NCBI GenBank assembly: GCA_001466705.2
Contig: LATX02000100.1
Location: forward strand, 558,001 to 622,000
Source of the DNA: Moniliophthora roreri
Lineage: Eukaryota > Basidiomycota > Agaricomycetes > Agaricales > Marasmiaceae
Direction of reading: 5' to 3'
Length of the DNA stretch: 64,000 nt
Shown here: positions 35,054-48,300 of the stretch, in pieces
Numbering within the stretch: position 1 is the stretch's first letter
Layout of the letters: each line of letters starts with the position of its first letter
Translations under genes and position numbers: made by a program
Notes under the pieces: model-generated
The model's input: the letters and a program-made list of their open reading frames with translations, nothing else
Database searches by the model: none
What the model was told of the DNA's origin: nothing

Positions 35054-38000
35054 ATGTCTCCCACGAGAAACAGCCATTCTGGAAACGAAATAATAGGGAA
35101 TCACGACACGGAATCAGAATCAGAGCAAAATCCTCCTCCAAAACGCCAGAAATTGTCGAAAGGCAGCTCCCAAAACGTGGACAAGAAGGCTGGAAAGGCT
35201 GCTTCCATGATCACGCTCGCCTCGAAAAATGCCAATCTTAAAGGGCGAAAAAGGTTCAATGCGGATTTGGAAGATATGAAAGACGCGTGCAAGAAAGGTT
35301 TTGTCGCTCATGGGTTCAAAGCTTCCAGTACGTCTCATTCTGCTTTACTTGCGTGCGATTGAAAGCTAAATTTGCGCAGAGCTTCGGCCTAGCGACGAAG
35401 AAGGCTCCTTTGAGCTCTTTGTGACCACCACATCTGGTGACCCCATACTCTCCGTGAACATCCTCATTTCCGGTATGGCCGGCTCAATCTGAGTTTTCAG
35501 CAGCTCACGTCACTCTATCCCCAGATACTTCCGACTATCCCAAGGACCACACTTCCTTTTCATATTCACTTGAATCTGACCCTTCGTCAAACATCCAAGA
35601 CGTAATTGAGGCGATTGCCAGTTCGAAGCCTCGTTCAATCCCCGAAATGGTTGAGTTCATCCTCTTCAACCTCCACAAAGCCATGTCAAACGGGGACATA
35701 GAAGATGAGGAAGCCGATGATGATGATTATGAAGCGTTTGACCTTGATGATGACCTTGCTACATCACAGCGGCTCGACTCCAAAATACAGCTATATCGCA
35801 TGCAAACGTAAGATTTATGCCGTTCACCTTGCCTGCTAGTCTGACACAGCCCGTAGCGACTTCATCGACACCGTTGCAAGCTCTTATCGCCCGGCGCTTA
35901 TCCGCTTCGGCGGTGATGATTTCTGCATATGCGTTTCCCTTCCCGTCATTCACCTCGCCGAATCCATACCGCCTCGTGCACTCATGGCCTGGGACAGGCG
36001 CTTGTTGTCTAAGTCTCAGTACCTCGTGCTCCTCATATCTGGTTTCTCGAGCGTCTATCCGTCTCCTGACTACTCCGGTGCAGCATACCAGAGAAATGTC
36101 GGCATAGTCCAATCACCCCTAACGTTCAAAGTCGGTCTCTGTGGGAAGTACAAACCGGGCAAAGATTATGCGCGAGATGCGAGCAAGAAGCACAAGCTTA
36201 TCCTGGCTGATGCCGAAGACCTTCTAAGAGAGCAGAAAGAGAAGGAAAAGCAGGAAGCGCTCGTTGCAATGTATGAGTGGGATGGTGACGGTGATGACCC
36301 CATGGAACCACCACCTCAGATAGAACCAGAAGAGGAAGAGGAAGAGGAGGATCTGGAGAGATTCGATAAATTCAGTCTCAGTTCGTCGTTGGAATCCCTT
36401 ATGGACCAATCGTTCCTCAAATTAGTCAATATAAGACGGAGAAACGGCTTGGGGTGGGCCGGTGCCGAACTGGCTCTCTGGGAGATAGAGAAGAATCAAA
36501 TGCGAGAGGAGGACGTTTTACGACTAAAAGCTAAGGTTTGGCTTCTGCATCTGCATAGGGAAAAGTTTTGATAGAACACCTCAGGAAATTCGAGACGCGG
36601 ATATGGAAGAGAGAGAGCTAGCTAGAACGAATAACCTACCTCATGATCCTTTGAGTGGTCTGGGCAAGGACGAGGATGTGAACGTGCCGCTGGCAGCCTT
36701 CTGTTATCTCGTTAGGCGATTAACGGTGAGTTTGAATGTCATCTCTTAGATGTACTTGCTCACGGCTAGTTCCAGCTCTGCACTCGTTACTGTAGTGTTT
36801 GTCACAACAAACTACACACGGAATATGAGGTACTGAAGCCCTATGTCTGTGATTCCAAGCTATGCTCCTACCAGTATTACTGTCTCGGCAAGGGTCCTTC
36901 GCTCGAGGTTCGTTTCACAACTTCCAAGTGGACGCGTTTCTGACCAGTTATGGACAGTACGAAATTATCCACAACCCCAGTACAGTTGATCTTCTCGTTT
37001 CTTTGGCGTTTTCGGCTGCCGCGGAGGGCGTCATGGATGAACCGCTTCCCACGGGAATGGGCCTGCGGGTCCCAAATCCAGACCCTTCCAAAGTTCTTGC
37101 TGCTCCTGTTCACCCGTCGTTTGCCACTCCCATGACTGTGCCTGGTGCAGTAGTGCTACAACAGGTAACACTGGAGCCTCAAGGAGCTCAGGCTATTATG
37201 AGTGGAGATGGACTATACGAATTCGATCAGCTGTCCAAGCATGAGGTAACTCACTGCCCCTCCATGAGTTTCACAAGTTCATTCAGGTATCACTAGATGC
37301 GAGCGTCGATAGTCCAGTTGCTGGACTCGTTGCCGCCGATCGACGATATTAGGTCAGTTTTATCTTGCTGTACTTATTCTGTGCTGATCACTCTATAGAA
37401 AGCACCTGCTTCGGAAAGTGAATGTAGGAAAGCCAAAGCCCAAACTTCAAGATACCGATCCGAATGTCTTCCCCGCTGCTTGGCAATTACTTAGATGGTA
37501 TGTCTTATCCGACGTGGATGCACTACACTAAGTAATGATCTCTACTAAGGGTTCTCGGTTCTTGTACTGCCTACCTCGAAGAAATAACGGATAAGAATGA
37601 AGCAGTGAAGAATATCGGTGATGCATCTTCTGCTGTCCATGGGAACGCATATTTATTCATCACATAGATCCCATGTGGAGGCAGTACAGATTCAGTGTCG
37701 GGGCTCCAGATGCTGAAGCGAAATTCAATGCGTCGGTCGAAGAGGCTAGGAAGGAGGACCGAAATTGTGTCAAATATCCTGCCCTTTTTGTAGGCCAGTG
37801 TTTATGATGTCCAGACAAAAGCTGACAAAAACTTGCTGTTTATTTGCCAGGGTTTCCACGGTTCTCCACTACGGAATTGGCATTCAGTATGTATATCATA
37901 CTGCTTCGTTGTTGTCGCTAACTGAATGTACAGATCATCCGCCACGGACTTTGGTTCAAAGACATTGCTCACGGCCGTGCATATGGCAACGGCGTGTACC

Positions 38001-39518
38001 TTGCGAAAGACGGCTCGATTTCAATGGGATCGTATACAGGCCAAAATCGGACCTCTGGATGGCGCAAGAGTCGCATTGGGCCAGTCAATTGTGTGGCATT
38101 AGTAGAGATTGTCAATCAACCATACAAGTTTGTTAGTAACAACCCGTATTACGTAGTCTCTCAGACACAATGGCTTATTTGGTATGTTTCATCTCACCTG
38201 CTCTACAAGTGGTCTTGACTGACCATGGACATAGCCGCTACCTCCTCGTGAAATGTTCATCACTCAACGAGTCGCTCTCAGACCAAACTTCCAGCACAGA
38301 AGCTCATTCTTCCGATCAGACGCCTCATGTCAAGCTTGACCCAAAACAACCTGTAACGTTGAATAACAAAGCTATCGAAATCCCAGAACCAAGCTATCAA
38401 ATCAATGTCACGCTGCAGGCCAGGCGTAACGAATATCAGGAAGATGATAATGATGACGAAGATCGCGAGGTATTTGAGTACACAGAGCCACCTGCGGCCG
38501 AGAAGGATAAAGGGAAGGAGACCACTAAAGCTGCCTGTGATGTCGACGGAGATTTTGATATGGACTTTGAGAAGATGCATGCTTTTGTTGGTGGCCCCGC
38601 CTCCACAGGAGCGTCAGCACCCACCGCATCTTCCAGGGTCTCTAAGCGAAGGGAACGTCCAGCGGACGATTGGGTACACGATGCTGCATATGTCAATGGT
38701 GCGGTAGCCAACCTCATGCCACCGCCGGAGTTTGCTAGCCCTGGTGCTGCCATGGCCGTTCAGAAGGAGCTCAAGTTATTGCTCAAGGAACAAGAGAATG
38801 CCGATAGTTTGAAGGACCTTGGCTGGTACCTTCCTCCGAATCTCATCGGGGACAATCTGTTCCAGTGGATTGTCGAGTTGCATTCCTTTGACGAAAATAT
38901 TCCTATAGCCAAAGATATGAAGAAAGCGTCAGTGCATGTTCTCGTTCATGATGCAATTCCCATCTAAGGCGCTTGTGTTTCAGCAACCTCAACTCAATCA
39001 TCTTTGAGATTAGATTCCCGCCAGACTTCCCACTAGCTCCCCCCTTCTTCCGTATCATCACCCCTCGATTTTTGCCATTCATACATGGTGGAGGTGGACA
39101 CGTTACTGGAGGTGAAAATCCTATATCCGTTTCATTTAGTTCTTTTTGCTCACACACTTCCAGGTGGCTCCATTTGCATGGATCTCCTGACTTCTTCAGG
39201 TTGGCTACCGAGTTACAGGTATTTTTGGTTCTTTTAACTGCCAGGTCTTTCGCAATACCCACTCACCTTTGTGACAGTGTGGCCGCTATCTTGGTCCAGA
39301 TTAAACTCGCAATCTCCAACCTTGAGCCCAGACCCGCACGCTTATTCTGGGCGAACGATCGTTGGAAGCAGCCTTACGCGGTCGGTGAAGCTTTGGAGGG
39401 ATACAAACGAGCAGCGACGACGCATGGTTGGAAGGTGAGACACCTTTATCCTCTATCAACTACGACCTTGTGAAACGTCGAGCAGGTGCCAGATGGTATC
39501 GACAGACTGGTGCGGTGA
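35054..39518 (+). CDS. PARP6/8-like ADP-ribosyltransferase fused to UBE2Q-type E2
   Basis: Predicted product is about 1,200 residues in some 19 exons. The N-terminus (to residue 90) is disordered and basic. An RWD/UBE2Q-like segment follows at about 90-240, then a long charged linker with an acidic run (EPEEEEEEEDLE). A cysteine cluster (CTRYCSVCHNKL, CDSKLCSYQYYC) introduces the PARP part: FHGSPLRNWHSIIRHGL with the catalytic histidine, HGRAYGNGVYLAKDGSIS with the tyrosine, and NPYYVVSQTQWLICRYLLV closing the fold. The third residue of the usual H-Y-E triad is not glutamate, as in mono-ADP-ribosylating PARPs. A linker of about 200 residues leads to a C-terminal E2 domain: FEIRFPPDFPLAPPFFRI, then GGSICMDLLTSSGW with the presumed catalytic cysteine and the YS..ILVQI helix of UBE2Q proteins. 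Fungal fusions of PARP and E2 are known; the target is unknown. Confidence 0.85.
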
Positions 39519-39826
39519 AGGACGACAATTTCTCTTTCTTGATCACGCATTTTCGTGCCCAACTGAGCATAAGCAACCTACGTACACTAGAAATGACTCT
39601 ACTCTTGTTCATACAGCACTGTAACTCTACTGAACGTCCAACACTGTTGATCGAACGGTATGTGTAGGAACTTCTACACCTAGCAAGCAACATCCTCTAC
39701 ATCAGAGCCACGATGTATCCCCTTGGGATAAGTCCGGATATGGCACCGCTCGGCGAACCAGGAATCTTCGCAGAACCGGAACCTACAATCATACCGTTTT
39801 ACATGAGAGCGGGGCAAACTGTTCCT
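39519..39826. other. convergent intergenic region
   Basis: 308 bp between converging genes. Frames here are chance readings with no motif. Nothing else seen. Confidence 0.4.
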
Positions 39827-40443
39827 CTAATCGTCGTCTGCATCTTCATCTACTTCAGCGCGTTCCTGGGCTTTCATAGCACCGACAATATCATCAGAGT
39901 CGCCCTTTTGTGCTGCTAGCCTTTGGCCTGCAAATTCATTAGTATTTTACCTACAACAGTCTGAATTTGGACTGACGAATTAATGTATGTATCGCCTCCT
40001 GGGTTTTTCGTTCCAGCTTGGCCAGTTTCTTGTCAGTTTCACGCTTCAAATCCCAATTTGGGCGTTTCGGGGCGATGTTGAAGATGTCCTGAACAAGAAT
40101 GATTTAGTCGAGGATGTCGACAAGCAGCTACATCCAACCATCACGCACCAGTTCTTCTGCTCGCTTCTTCTCGTCTTCAGCAATGATTTTCTCAGCTAAA
40201 CCCTCCACGTTCTTCTCGACGGTATCGTCCATTTCCACATCTTCTGAAGTGTGCTTCTTGAGGGTGCGAGTCTCCGGGTCAAAGTTGCGGTTCTTGATTA
40301 CAGGTTCGTCGCTGTGGTGGTAATCATGATGAGAGGAAAACACTCGGATGTAAAGAATAGTTTGCGTACGCTTCTCCTGCCTTGCGTTTCTTCAATGCCA
40401 AAAGCCTGGCCTTCCTGGCCTCAGCGGCTTCCGCCAGAGACAT
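39827..40443 (-). CDS. cwf18: cwf18/CCDC12 pre-mRNA splicing factor
   Basis: A small spliceosome component associated with the Prp19/CDC5L complex. Predicted product is about 150 residues in four exons. Seen: MSLAEAAEARKARLLALKKR at the start, then NRNFDPETRTLKK, the family's most conserved segment; a helix (DTVEKNVEGLAEKIIAEDE); DIFNIAPKRPNWDLKRETDK with the PKRPNWDLKR signature; LERKTQEAIHTLIRQRLAAQ; and an acidic tail ending EDADDD. The last intron uses a strong GTCAGT donor at C|GT and splits the R of LIRQR. Head-to-head with GUF1 with 153 bp between starts. Confidence 0.9.
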
Positions 40444-40596
40444 GATAGTGATTCTGAAGCGCGAGCAAGTTCAGTTGCTGAGTAAGTAAGCCAAAGTCGT
40501 TCTTCCTCAACACCTTCGCGTTATGCTCTGACGAACGCGTAAATAACCGGATTACTCGAAAAAAGGCAATACTTTGAAACGCTGGTCGCGACTACG
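40444..40596. promoter_or_regulatory. bidirectional promoter, cwf18 and GUF1
   Basis: 153 bp separate the two start codons. Contains ATTACTCGAAAAAAGGC and AACGCGTAAATAACC but no clear TATA box. Compact shared promoters of this kind recur in the window. Confidence 0.45.
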
Positions 40597-43535
40597 ATGA
40601 ATGCCTTATGGCACTGTCATCTATACAGACTCCCGAAGCCATTTCGGCTTTCATATCGTTTCCTCAGTTGTTCTGCATACTTAAACGCAGCTCAGAAGTT
40701 TTCTGTAAGGACTGAAGACTACCCTGCCCAAGTCATTAGGTATTTCCTTCAAGAAGTTGCCTCCTTCAACCTATCTAATCACTTTTCACCTACAGGAACT
40801 TCTCTATTATTGCACACATTGGCAAGTTCTACTTCAGCTTATTCCAACTCTAATAGGCCCTCATATTTTTCGGCAGATCACGGTAAATCTACTCTTGCAG
40901 ACAGGTCAGGTCGCTGAAGGTCTCCTAAAACGACGTTCTCATCCTCTGCTAGATTACTCGAAGTTCGTGTCGAACTAACCTTATTTGTCCCGCCAACCGA
41001 CTCCAACTGCGTTCTTAGCTCACAGGAACTATTGCGAAAAAACAAACCGGCAAGAACGAACAAGTCCTGGATAAGCTGAAGGTGGAGAGGGAGCGAGGAA
41101 TCACAGGTGCATTCGTCATCATATGAATCCTACAACAACTAATGCAGTCCTCTTCAATAGTCAAGGCCCAAACCGCTAGGTACTAACTCTTAGTGATATC
41201 ACTAGCCTTCAAAGACTGAATCCTTTGACTCAGCATGCTGCACTCACACAATGGAAAGAACCATCTTCTTAATCTCATCGACACACCCGTATGTCTGCCT
41301 CCAATGCTTTGTTCTCTTGGTCACGACGGTGTTCTAGGGTCACGTCGACTTTGCATGGGAAGTTAGTCGTTCTCTTGCAGCGTGTCAAGGTGCCCTGCTG
41401 TTAGTGAGTGGTGATTCACTCTCGATTCATGCTTCTGCTGATGCCTCGGGAGGTCGATGCCAGTCAAGGAGTGCAGGCTCAGTCAATATCCGTTTTCCAT
41501 ATCGCTCGTGAGCGCGGTCTTACCATTATACCGGTTCTGAACAAAGTGAACCCTACCTTCGTCAAAAAGAACAACTGCTGAGGTCATGATGCAGATAGAT
41601 CTTCCAGCCGCACAACCAGAGTTAATCGCTGCCCAGATGCAGTCGACCTTCGGTATCAACCCAGCAGACATCCTACCCATATCAGCAAAGACTGGTAAGG
41701 GCGTAGAAGCCGTGTTGAAGACCGTGATCGATAGGATACCTCCCCCACCCCCAAGTGATTTTAAGCTACCGGTCAAGGCATTTTTGTTCGACTCTTTGTG
41801 GGTTTTCAATGACCGTTACTCAACCAGTACATATTGACAAGGGTGGGCAGGTATGACCGGTACAGAGGTGTTATATCATTAGTGAACATCCAGCAGGGCG
41901 TTCTACGAAAGGGTACGTTTCGCGTCAAAATCATGACTCGTATGCATCTCACGAGTACTTCAGGCGATAAAATTCAATCATGCCACACACGAAAACGATA
42001 CGAGATAACCGAAATCGGGGTCATGCATCCAGAAGAAGTTCCGACTGCTGCCCTGTATCCTGGTCAAGTCGGATACATCGCTTGTAATATGAAAGAATCC
42101 TCTGAAGGTTCATATCATCCTCGAGTTTTCGATGGCGTCTCATACATCCTACAGCTCATATTGGTGATACTCTACATCACGTTGGAGAGCCAGTCGAACC
42201 GATGCCGGGTTTCAAACCCTCCAAGGCTATGGTGAGTGAACGCCTAAAGGTCGACAAAGTACTAGACTCAAACAAATACATGCAGGTGTACGCCGGTGTG
42301 TTCCCAATTAATAGCAGTGACTTTCCGAAGATGGAAGAGTCGATAAAACGAGTGAGCATCGCCGTGTACCACCAACGAGTTCCCTTAATACTTCCTTTTA
42401 GCTTACCTTGACGGACCAGAGCGTTACAGTGCAAAGAGAATCCTCCACAGCTTTGGGCCAAGGCGCACGACTAGGCTTCTTGGGCACGTTACACATGGAT
42501 GTTTTCAGGCAACGTCTGGAAGATGAGTATGATGCCAACATTATCATCACAGCCCCGACAGTGCCATACAAGCGTAAGAAACGCCGTTGCTTCAGGTTTT
42601 ACCACCATACTGAAATGCTAATGCCATGCAAGTCGTGTACAGGGATGGGAAGGAGAAATATGTCAGCAACCCCACGGAATTTCCTGATGCTGGAGATCCT
42701 GCATCAAAGGTGAAAGAGATACAAGAGCCTATTGTGAAAGCTTCCATCATTGTCCCCGAAGGTGATTTTCGCATTGAACTTGACTAGGTTGAAGGTTGAT
42801 CAATGCCTTCTAGAGTATTTCGGAGAGATGATGGATCTCTGCTACACGCATCGAGCTGAAGAACTGGACCACCGCTATCTCGACACAGGTTCTGAAACCT
42901 CATCATCGCGAATTATGTTGACTTGCCTGCTACCTTTAAGTGAGATTGTCACGGACTTTTTTGATCAACTCAAGAGTCGGAGTTCTGGATTTGCGAGTTT
43001 CGAGTAAGCATGTTCTCTCTATTGCAATACCCCAGCTCAAAGCTTCCTCAGTTACGAAGATGCGGGATATCGCCAAAGTGATCTCGCAAAGATGACCTTC
43101 CTGTTAAACGGCAAGCCGGTTGATGCATTGGCATTGATCGTGCACAGATCAGCTCAAGATCAAGTTGGACGTACTTGGGTCAAAAAGCTTCGTGAGCTGG
43201 AATTGTAACTCGAAGAATGTTCGTATCTGATGTTTCCCCAAAGACAAGGTGATTCCTCGACAATTATTCGAGGTACCGATACAGGCTGCAATTGGTAAAA
43301 AGGTTATTGCTCGAGAGACGCTTTCAGCGATGAGAGCGGACGTCACCGCAGGGCTATATGGTGGTAAGCAGACCGCTGAAAACACATTTGGCCAAATGAT
43401 GACCCTCGCTTTTCAGGCCATTACGAGCGCAAAATGAAGCATCTTGAAAACCAAAAGGAGGGCAAAAAACGAATGAAGCGAATAGGATCCGTGGATTTAC
43501 CGCAAGAAGCCTTCTTCGACATTCTTAGAAAGTAG
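40597..43535 (+). CDS. GUF1: mitochondrial translation factor GUF1 (EF4/LepA type)
   Basis: A ribosome-bound GTPase, the mitochondrial LepA homologue, promoting accurate translation under stress. Predicted product is about 640 residues from some 16 exons. Seen: a presequence [19 protein letters not shown]; the GTPase domain with [18 protein letters not shown] (G1), [14 protein letters not shown] (G2), LNLIDTPGHVDF (G3), PVLNKIDLP (G4, the N-K pair split by an intron) and ISAKTGKGV (G5); [20 protein letters not shown] (domain II); [19 protein letters not shown]; and a C-terminal domain specific to EF4 with [28 protein letters not shown] and [18 protein letters not shown], then [16 protein letters not shown] near the end. 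The intron at 40822-40876 splits the Asp of the G1 HIDHGKS motif and is probably GC-AG. No disruption seen. Confidence 0.92.
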
Positions 43536-43748
43536 AATAGAATGCACATCGATGGACGGATAATATGCTACAGCTATAGATCTATATTTCAGAATAGACA
43601 CTAATCGGATACAAGATCAGGCTCTACAGGTCAATGTCCTCATCATCATAGCTCTCTTTTATCAGTCGATATATGGAAGATGGTGGATGATCGCCGCTGT
43701 GGGAAAATAATTGGCTTCGCTCAAAGAGGGTCGATTAAGAAGTGCTCA

Positions 43749-44998
43749 CTAATTCGTGATGTATGCGTCAACAAGCTCCGGTCGGACGTAGTCGTAGTAT
43801 GGATTGACAACATCCACCTTGTCGACTAGACTTCCTTCCTCGAATCCAAGAACAGCGTTAGGATCTCCAAAATCCAGAGCTCCGTATTCATGGTAGAGAT
43901 TCCACAGCGGCGTCAACTTGAACTGGCCTGCACAAACAACTACGGGAGTGCTATAGGCTCTTGCAGCAGTGACTGCCAGTAGTGATCCTGAGGTGGCAAA
44001 CATCCCGCCATTCGCCAAGATTGCATGTGTGCCTAGGATGACTTTGTTCACTCGCGACATCAGAGCGTATATTGAGGAATCGGGAACAAGAAATGTGGAT
44101 ATTCCTGCCGCAGACAGGGATTGTGCCATTTCGCGACCACCATAGCTGTAACAAGGATGAGTTTCATTGATAACATTATCTATAGTTGAGAACGTACGAC
44201 GGTGCTGTTTCCGCAACTATGACTGTGTAATTCCGGTGGTGAGCAGCTGCTTTCAAGAAAGATTCTACTGTTTTTGAGGTTCCAAGGGTAAGAATGATTT
44301 CACTGAAATGTGATTGAGCAAGGTCCAGGGTGAGGAAAGGCACAAACGTACTCGGAATGAACATGGTCTTTTGCGTTCTTGGAAATGTTATCGTACACCG
44401 TCTCTAACTCATCAAATACATCTTGTATCGCCTCCATAAGCACAGGCTTCAATCCCCTCGCAAATGAATCTGGATCGTCTGAATCATTTTCTTTCAGGGC
44501 CGGCTTCGTTTCAGATTTAACGACCGCAACGTGCTTTCTAGGCTGTCCTTGTCGGACGAATTTTGCTATCGAGAACTTTCCGGATGCTGCAGAATGTGCT
44601 ACTCCTGTTGCGGTATGATATTCTTCTCGTATATGATGAAGGACTTTTCGAACAGTATTGCCAACGGAGTGTTCTGTCATTGGGATTGAGCAGCCGACGG
44701 ACGTCGGATAGCAATATGATTAACCTTTTGGTTGTGCTTCCACTAATCGACGCCCTACACTTCGTATTATTTCCACCAGCTGATCGATATTAGAGAATCG
44801 TGCTTTTGATACGACTTGTCGTAAAACCAAGAGAGTTTCGAGCGCAGTCGCCCGCGAGCCGACAACTTGCCTACGTCAAAGAATGGTGGGTTCAGTGACA
44901 TGAATCACCAGTCAGCAAAGGGCACACCTTCTTCGTAGCTTCGAAGCCAAGTCCTCTACGAATCGTTGGTTTGCGGCCAGTTGAGGGTCTGATGCCAT
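43749..44998 (-). CDS. GCD7: eIF2B subunit beta (Gcd7 type)
   Basis: A regulatory subunit of the guanine-nucleotide exchange factor eIF2B, which recycles eIF2 and is the target of translational stress control. Predicted product is about 390 residues. Seen: the N-terminus MASDPQLAANQRFVEDLASK, a helical region with VVGSRATALETLLVLRQVV and RRLVEAQPKEHSVGNTVRKV, then the Rossmann-like half: ILTLGTSKTVESFL, YTVIVAETAPS, GREMAQSLSAAGISTFLVPD, SRVNKVILGTHAILANGG and FKLTPLWNLYHEYGALDFGD, ending RPELVDAYITN. Length and motif order are normal for the beta subunit. It is head-to-tail with the giant helicase gene, both on the minus strand, 345 bp apart. Confidence 0.92.
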
Positions 44999-45342
44999 TG
45001 GGAAAGAAGCAAAGGGATCTCGAATCGAGTCAGAAAATGTTGTCCCCCTTGGGCAAGTCGTTGACTATTTCCTGATCGATCTGTCCTTGATGAGACCTGC
45101 TAGGAAAAAAGCAAGGACCACAGACCAGGAAAAACGTAAGGGAGGCAGTATGGGCAGAGCTTGACAAGTTTAAGGTGGCGAAAGCAGAACCTGGATGGCA
45201 CACGCGTGCAGATGACTCACACCTCCTAGAACGAGCATCTCATGAACAGTTGTATTTCTATATCCCGTCTCGTACAAGTCATGTATCTACAATGTGATTT
45301 CATCCGACTGAGTACCGATAAGAAAGGAATACCCGACGCTAA
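44999..45342. other. spacer between two minus-strand genes
   Basis: 344 bp: promoter of eIF2B-beta and 3' UTR of the giant helicase gene. No motif seen. Confidence 0.4.
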
Positions 45343-48300
45343 CTACAGGCCTAGCTGGCCTTTAGAAACAAAATGCGAACCCCCTGCACATCGATATCCA
45401 TTACGCTCGGGGATCCAATGGTATCCTGCCACACAAACACCCATCTCACGCAACTTCTGTTGAGCCTTGGCTTCCTTCTTCTGCTGTTCCTCGTACGCTT
45501 TCCTAATGGCATCAAATCTTTCCCTTTCCGCTTTAGCTCTCAACTCCTCAAGCCGTGTAGCCTCCGCGCGAGCTTTCAGCCCCCGAATCCTCGCCTGATC
45601 TTCTTCACGCTTTCGGGCTGCAATCCTCGCCTGTTCCCTTTCCAATTCCTCTGCAAGCTTCCTAACTTCCTCTTCCCTTTCCCTTGCTTCCTCGAGCTGA
45701 CGTGCGGCCTCTCGTTCTCGCTGCTTTTCGGCTACCATGGCTGCCTTATTGAGTTGGAGTTGACGCCAAATCTCATCCGAAACGCCCGGATCTCGATCGG
45801 CATCCTCTGAGGAGTCAGTTTGAACAGGCGGAATAACCTCGACAAGTTTCATGGAAGTAGGGTAGTTACTGGTCGAGATCTGGGGAGGTGGAGGCGCAGA
45901 AAGCATGTGAGGGGGCATTGGTTGCGTAGGCATGCCAGTTTGCCTTCGGGTCATTGAGACATTAGAAGGACCATGTCGAGCCTGCCTATCTGTCAACATC
46001 GATTTGAAAAGAGTGATCGTATCTGATCCAGAAACTATGAGGTCAGAAGAAGCAGATGAGTCGGCATTTTGAAAAGCGAGGGTGATGACCTGCTTGGAGA
46101 GGGTTACGATATCGCGGATGTTTCCCCAAGACGGGATTTCGGAGAGACGTTGGATGATAGAGTGCATCTCAGCATATTCCACGGAGGAGTGGTCTGATAG
46201 CGCTTTCACAATGACGCTCGTCTTTTGGAGTAGCCTGCCAAGAACCTCGAGGCAGTGTCCAGGATCCATATTGCGAAAGATAATCTCTTCAGGGAACCGG
46301 CTGGAGAGACCGCTGTTGACTGAGAGAAGTTGGTTCATATCGTTGTCATAGCCAGCGAGAATGATGATCAACTTCGACATATATCTCTCCTGCGTCATCA
46401 GACTGACAATCTCGTCGACTGCTTCTTGGGCAAAGTGACCATCACCCAGCCGGTAAGCCTCATCAATGAAAAGAACGCGTCCTAATGCCTTTTCGAAGAC
46501 AGCCTTGACAAGAGGCCCTGTTGACCCGACATATTGACCTATCAGGTCAGATGCTGAACATTCGTAAACCTCAGTAGAAGACAAGAAGCCCATGTCATAG
46601 TAAACTTTCCCCATCTTCCGAGCAGTCGTCGTTTTACCGGTTCCTGTCGCAGTTATCAGAATAGACGTATATCTAGCGAAATCACCACTGACCTGGTGGT
46701 CCTTTGAAGATGAAGCACATCGGAATCTGTTCACGCGGTTCCCTTCCACGCAGTCTCATCTGCGTAGCTACTTTCTGCCAATTGCCTAGCTTCTTCACAA
46801 TGTCTTCGCAACCAACGACATCTTCAAATAGCTTCTCCAGATTTGTCGCAGCATTACTTTGACGATTATAGTCTTCGTCGAAGTCCTGCGGTTCCAGGAT
46901 GATATCAAGCGCCCGCTGGGAAATAGGGAGTTGAGCCTGACGTTTTTGGAAGCGGACCTTTGCCCGGGAGAGAACATTCTCCACCTCGCCTCCATTTCCG
47001 AAGTTTGGTCGATTGCGAGCACGACTCAGGACATCTATGGCTACGCCTTTCGCTGCATCCGTCGCCTCTAGGTCGCCTTGTTTCATTTTGAGTTCTAGCA
47101 CATCGCGTAGCTCAGGGTCAGAGAAGTCGTCAAACTGGAAGGCATTCTCAATGTCGAAACGGCGTGATAGACCTGGGTTGACATTCTGGTGATCAGTTAG
47201 CTTCAGCCATTGCTCAACGACGCATGCAACTGACCAGGAACATTTCCATAATTTGTTCCCTATATCCAAGAAGTAAAACACATCTATCCTCGCCAGGAAC
47301 ACTTTGGACTTCAGCCACAATTGTATCGATGACGGCGGTCTTATACGGATCAGCGTTGCTCCCATCTCTCTTGTTCCTGCCATATAGCATGTAGGCCTAC
47401 GAAAGACAGTTGGTTAGATTGTTAGAACCGGAAGAATGAGTGCTGACCTCGTCAATTACCAGCACTTTGCCCACCGTGGATGCGAGTATAGCTTTCGTAT
47501 TCGACTCTGATTGACCAAGATGGGAGCCGACAAAATCTGCAGGATTCTTCAAGACAACTGCAAGGTCCAACTTAAGTCATGGTTGTTAGGAGCACAGTAC
47601 ACGTACCTTCACCGTTGGAGAGGAGACCTAAATCTGCAAGAATTTGACCATACAACTTTGCGACTGTCGTCTTGCCCGTCCCAGGTGACCCGGTGAAGAC
47701 ACGGTTCAATGAAACCTGGAGAGGTTGTTTCTCCTGTAATTCGCGATTATAATTGGTGCTAATCAGATCAAAGAATATTTGGACGGAATCTTTGACGGAT
47801 TTGAGACCGATCATAGACTTCAGCTTCTTCCATGATGCGTTGTTAGCCAACACGTCGGTGGGTTTGGGACCAATGAGATCCTCTCCCAGAAGTAAGAGAT
47901 CATCTGGCTTCTGTCCGGCCGCACGAGCTTTCTGTATACGAGCGGCTTGCCTCTCTGTGACTTTGGCAAACATATTTTCCAGTGCTCGAGCGTTCCCGAA
48001 GCCTTCTTTTCCTCGACCTCTGCCAAGTCTACGGATAGCTATGCGTGCGTAAAGGCCGTCAATTCCATCCTCGACTTTCATGAGTCCTTGGTATCGTTCG
48101 ACGACTAGTGACCTCAGCATGAAGCCGAGCTCTTCATCAGTATAATCTTTAAAGTGAAGCTGATACGGAACCCGACTGGGTAGACCTGGATTGTGTTCGA
48201 AGAACTTCTCCATCGCTTTGCGATAGCCAGCCAGGATGAAGACAAGTTTCCCGACATTATTCTCCATCTCGGCGAGCATGAAATTGAGCACCTCCTTTCC

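Noticed and set aside
40597..43535. GUF1 as a pseudogene because its frame is broken many times
   Set aside because: Every break is bounded by GT/GC...AG and joins restore all GTPase and EF4 motifs in order, so the breaks are introns.
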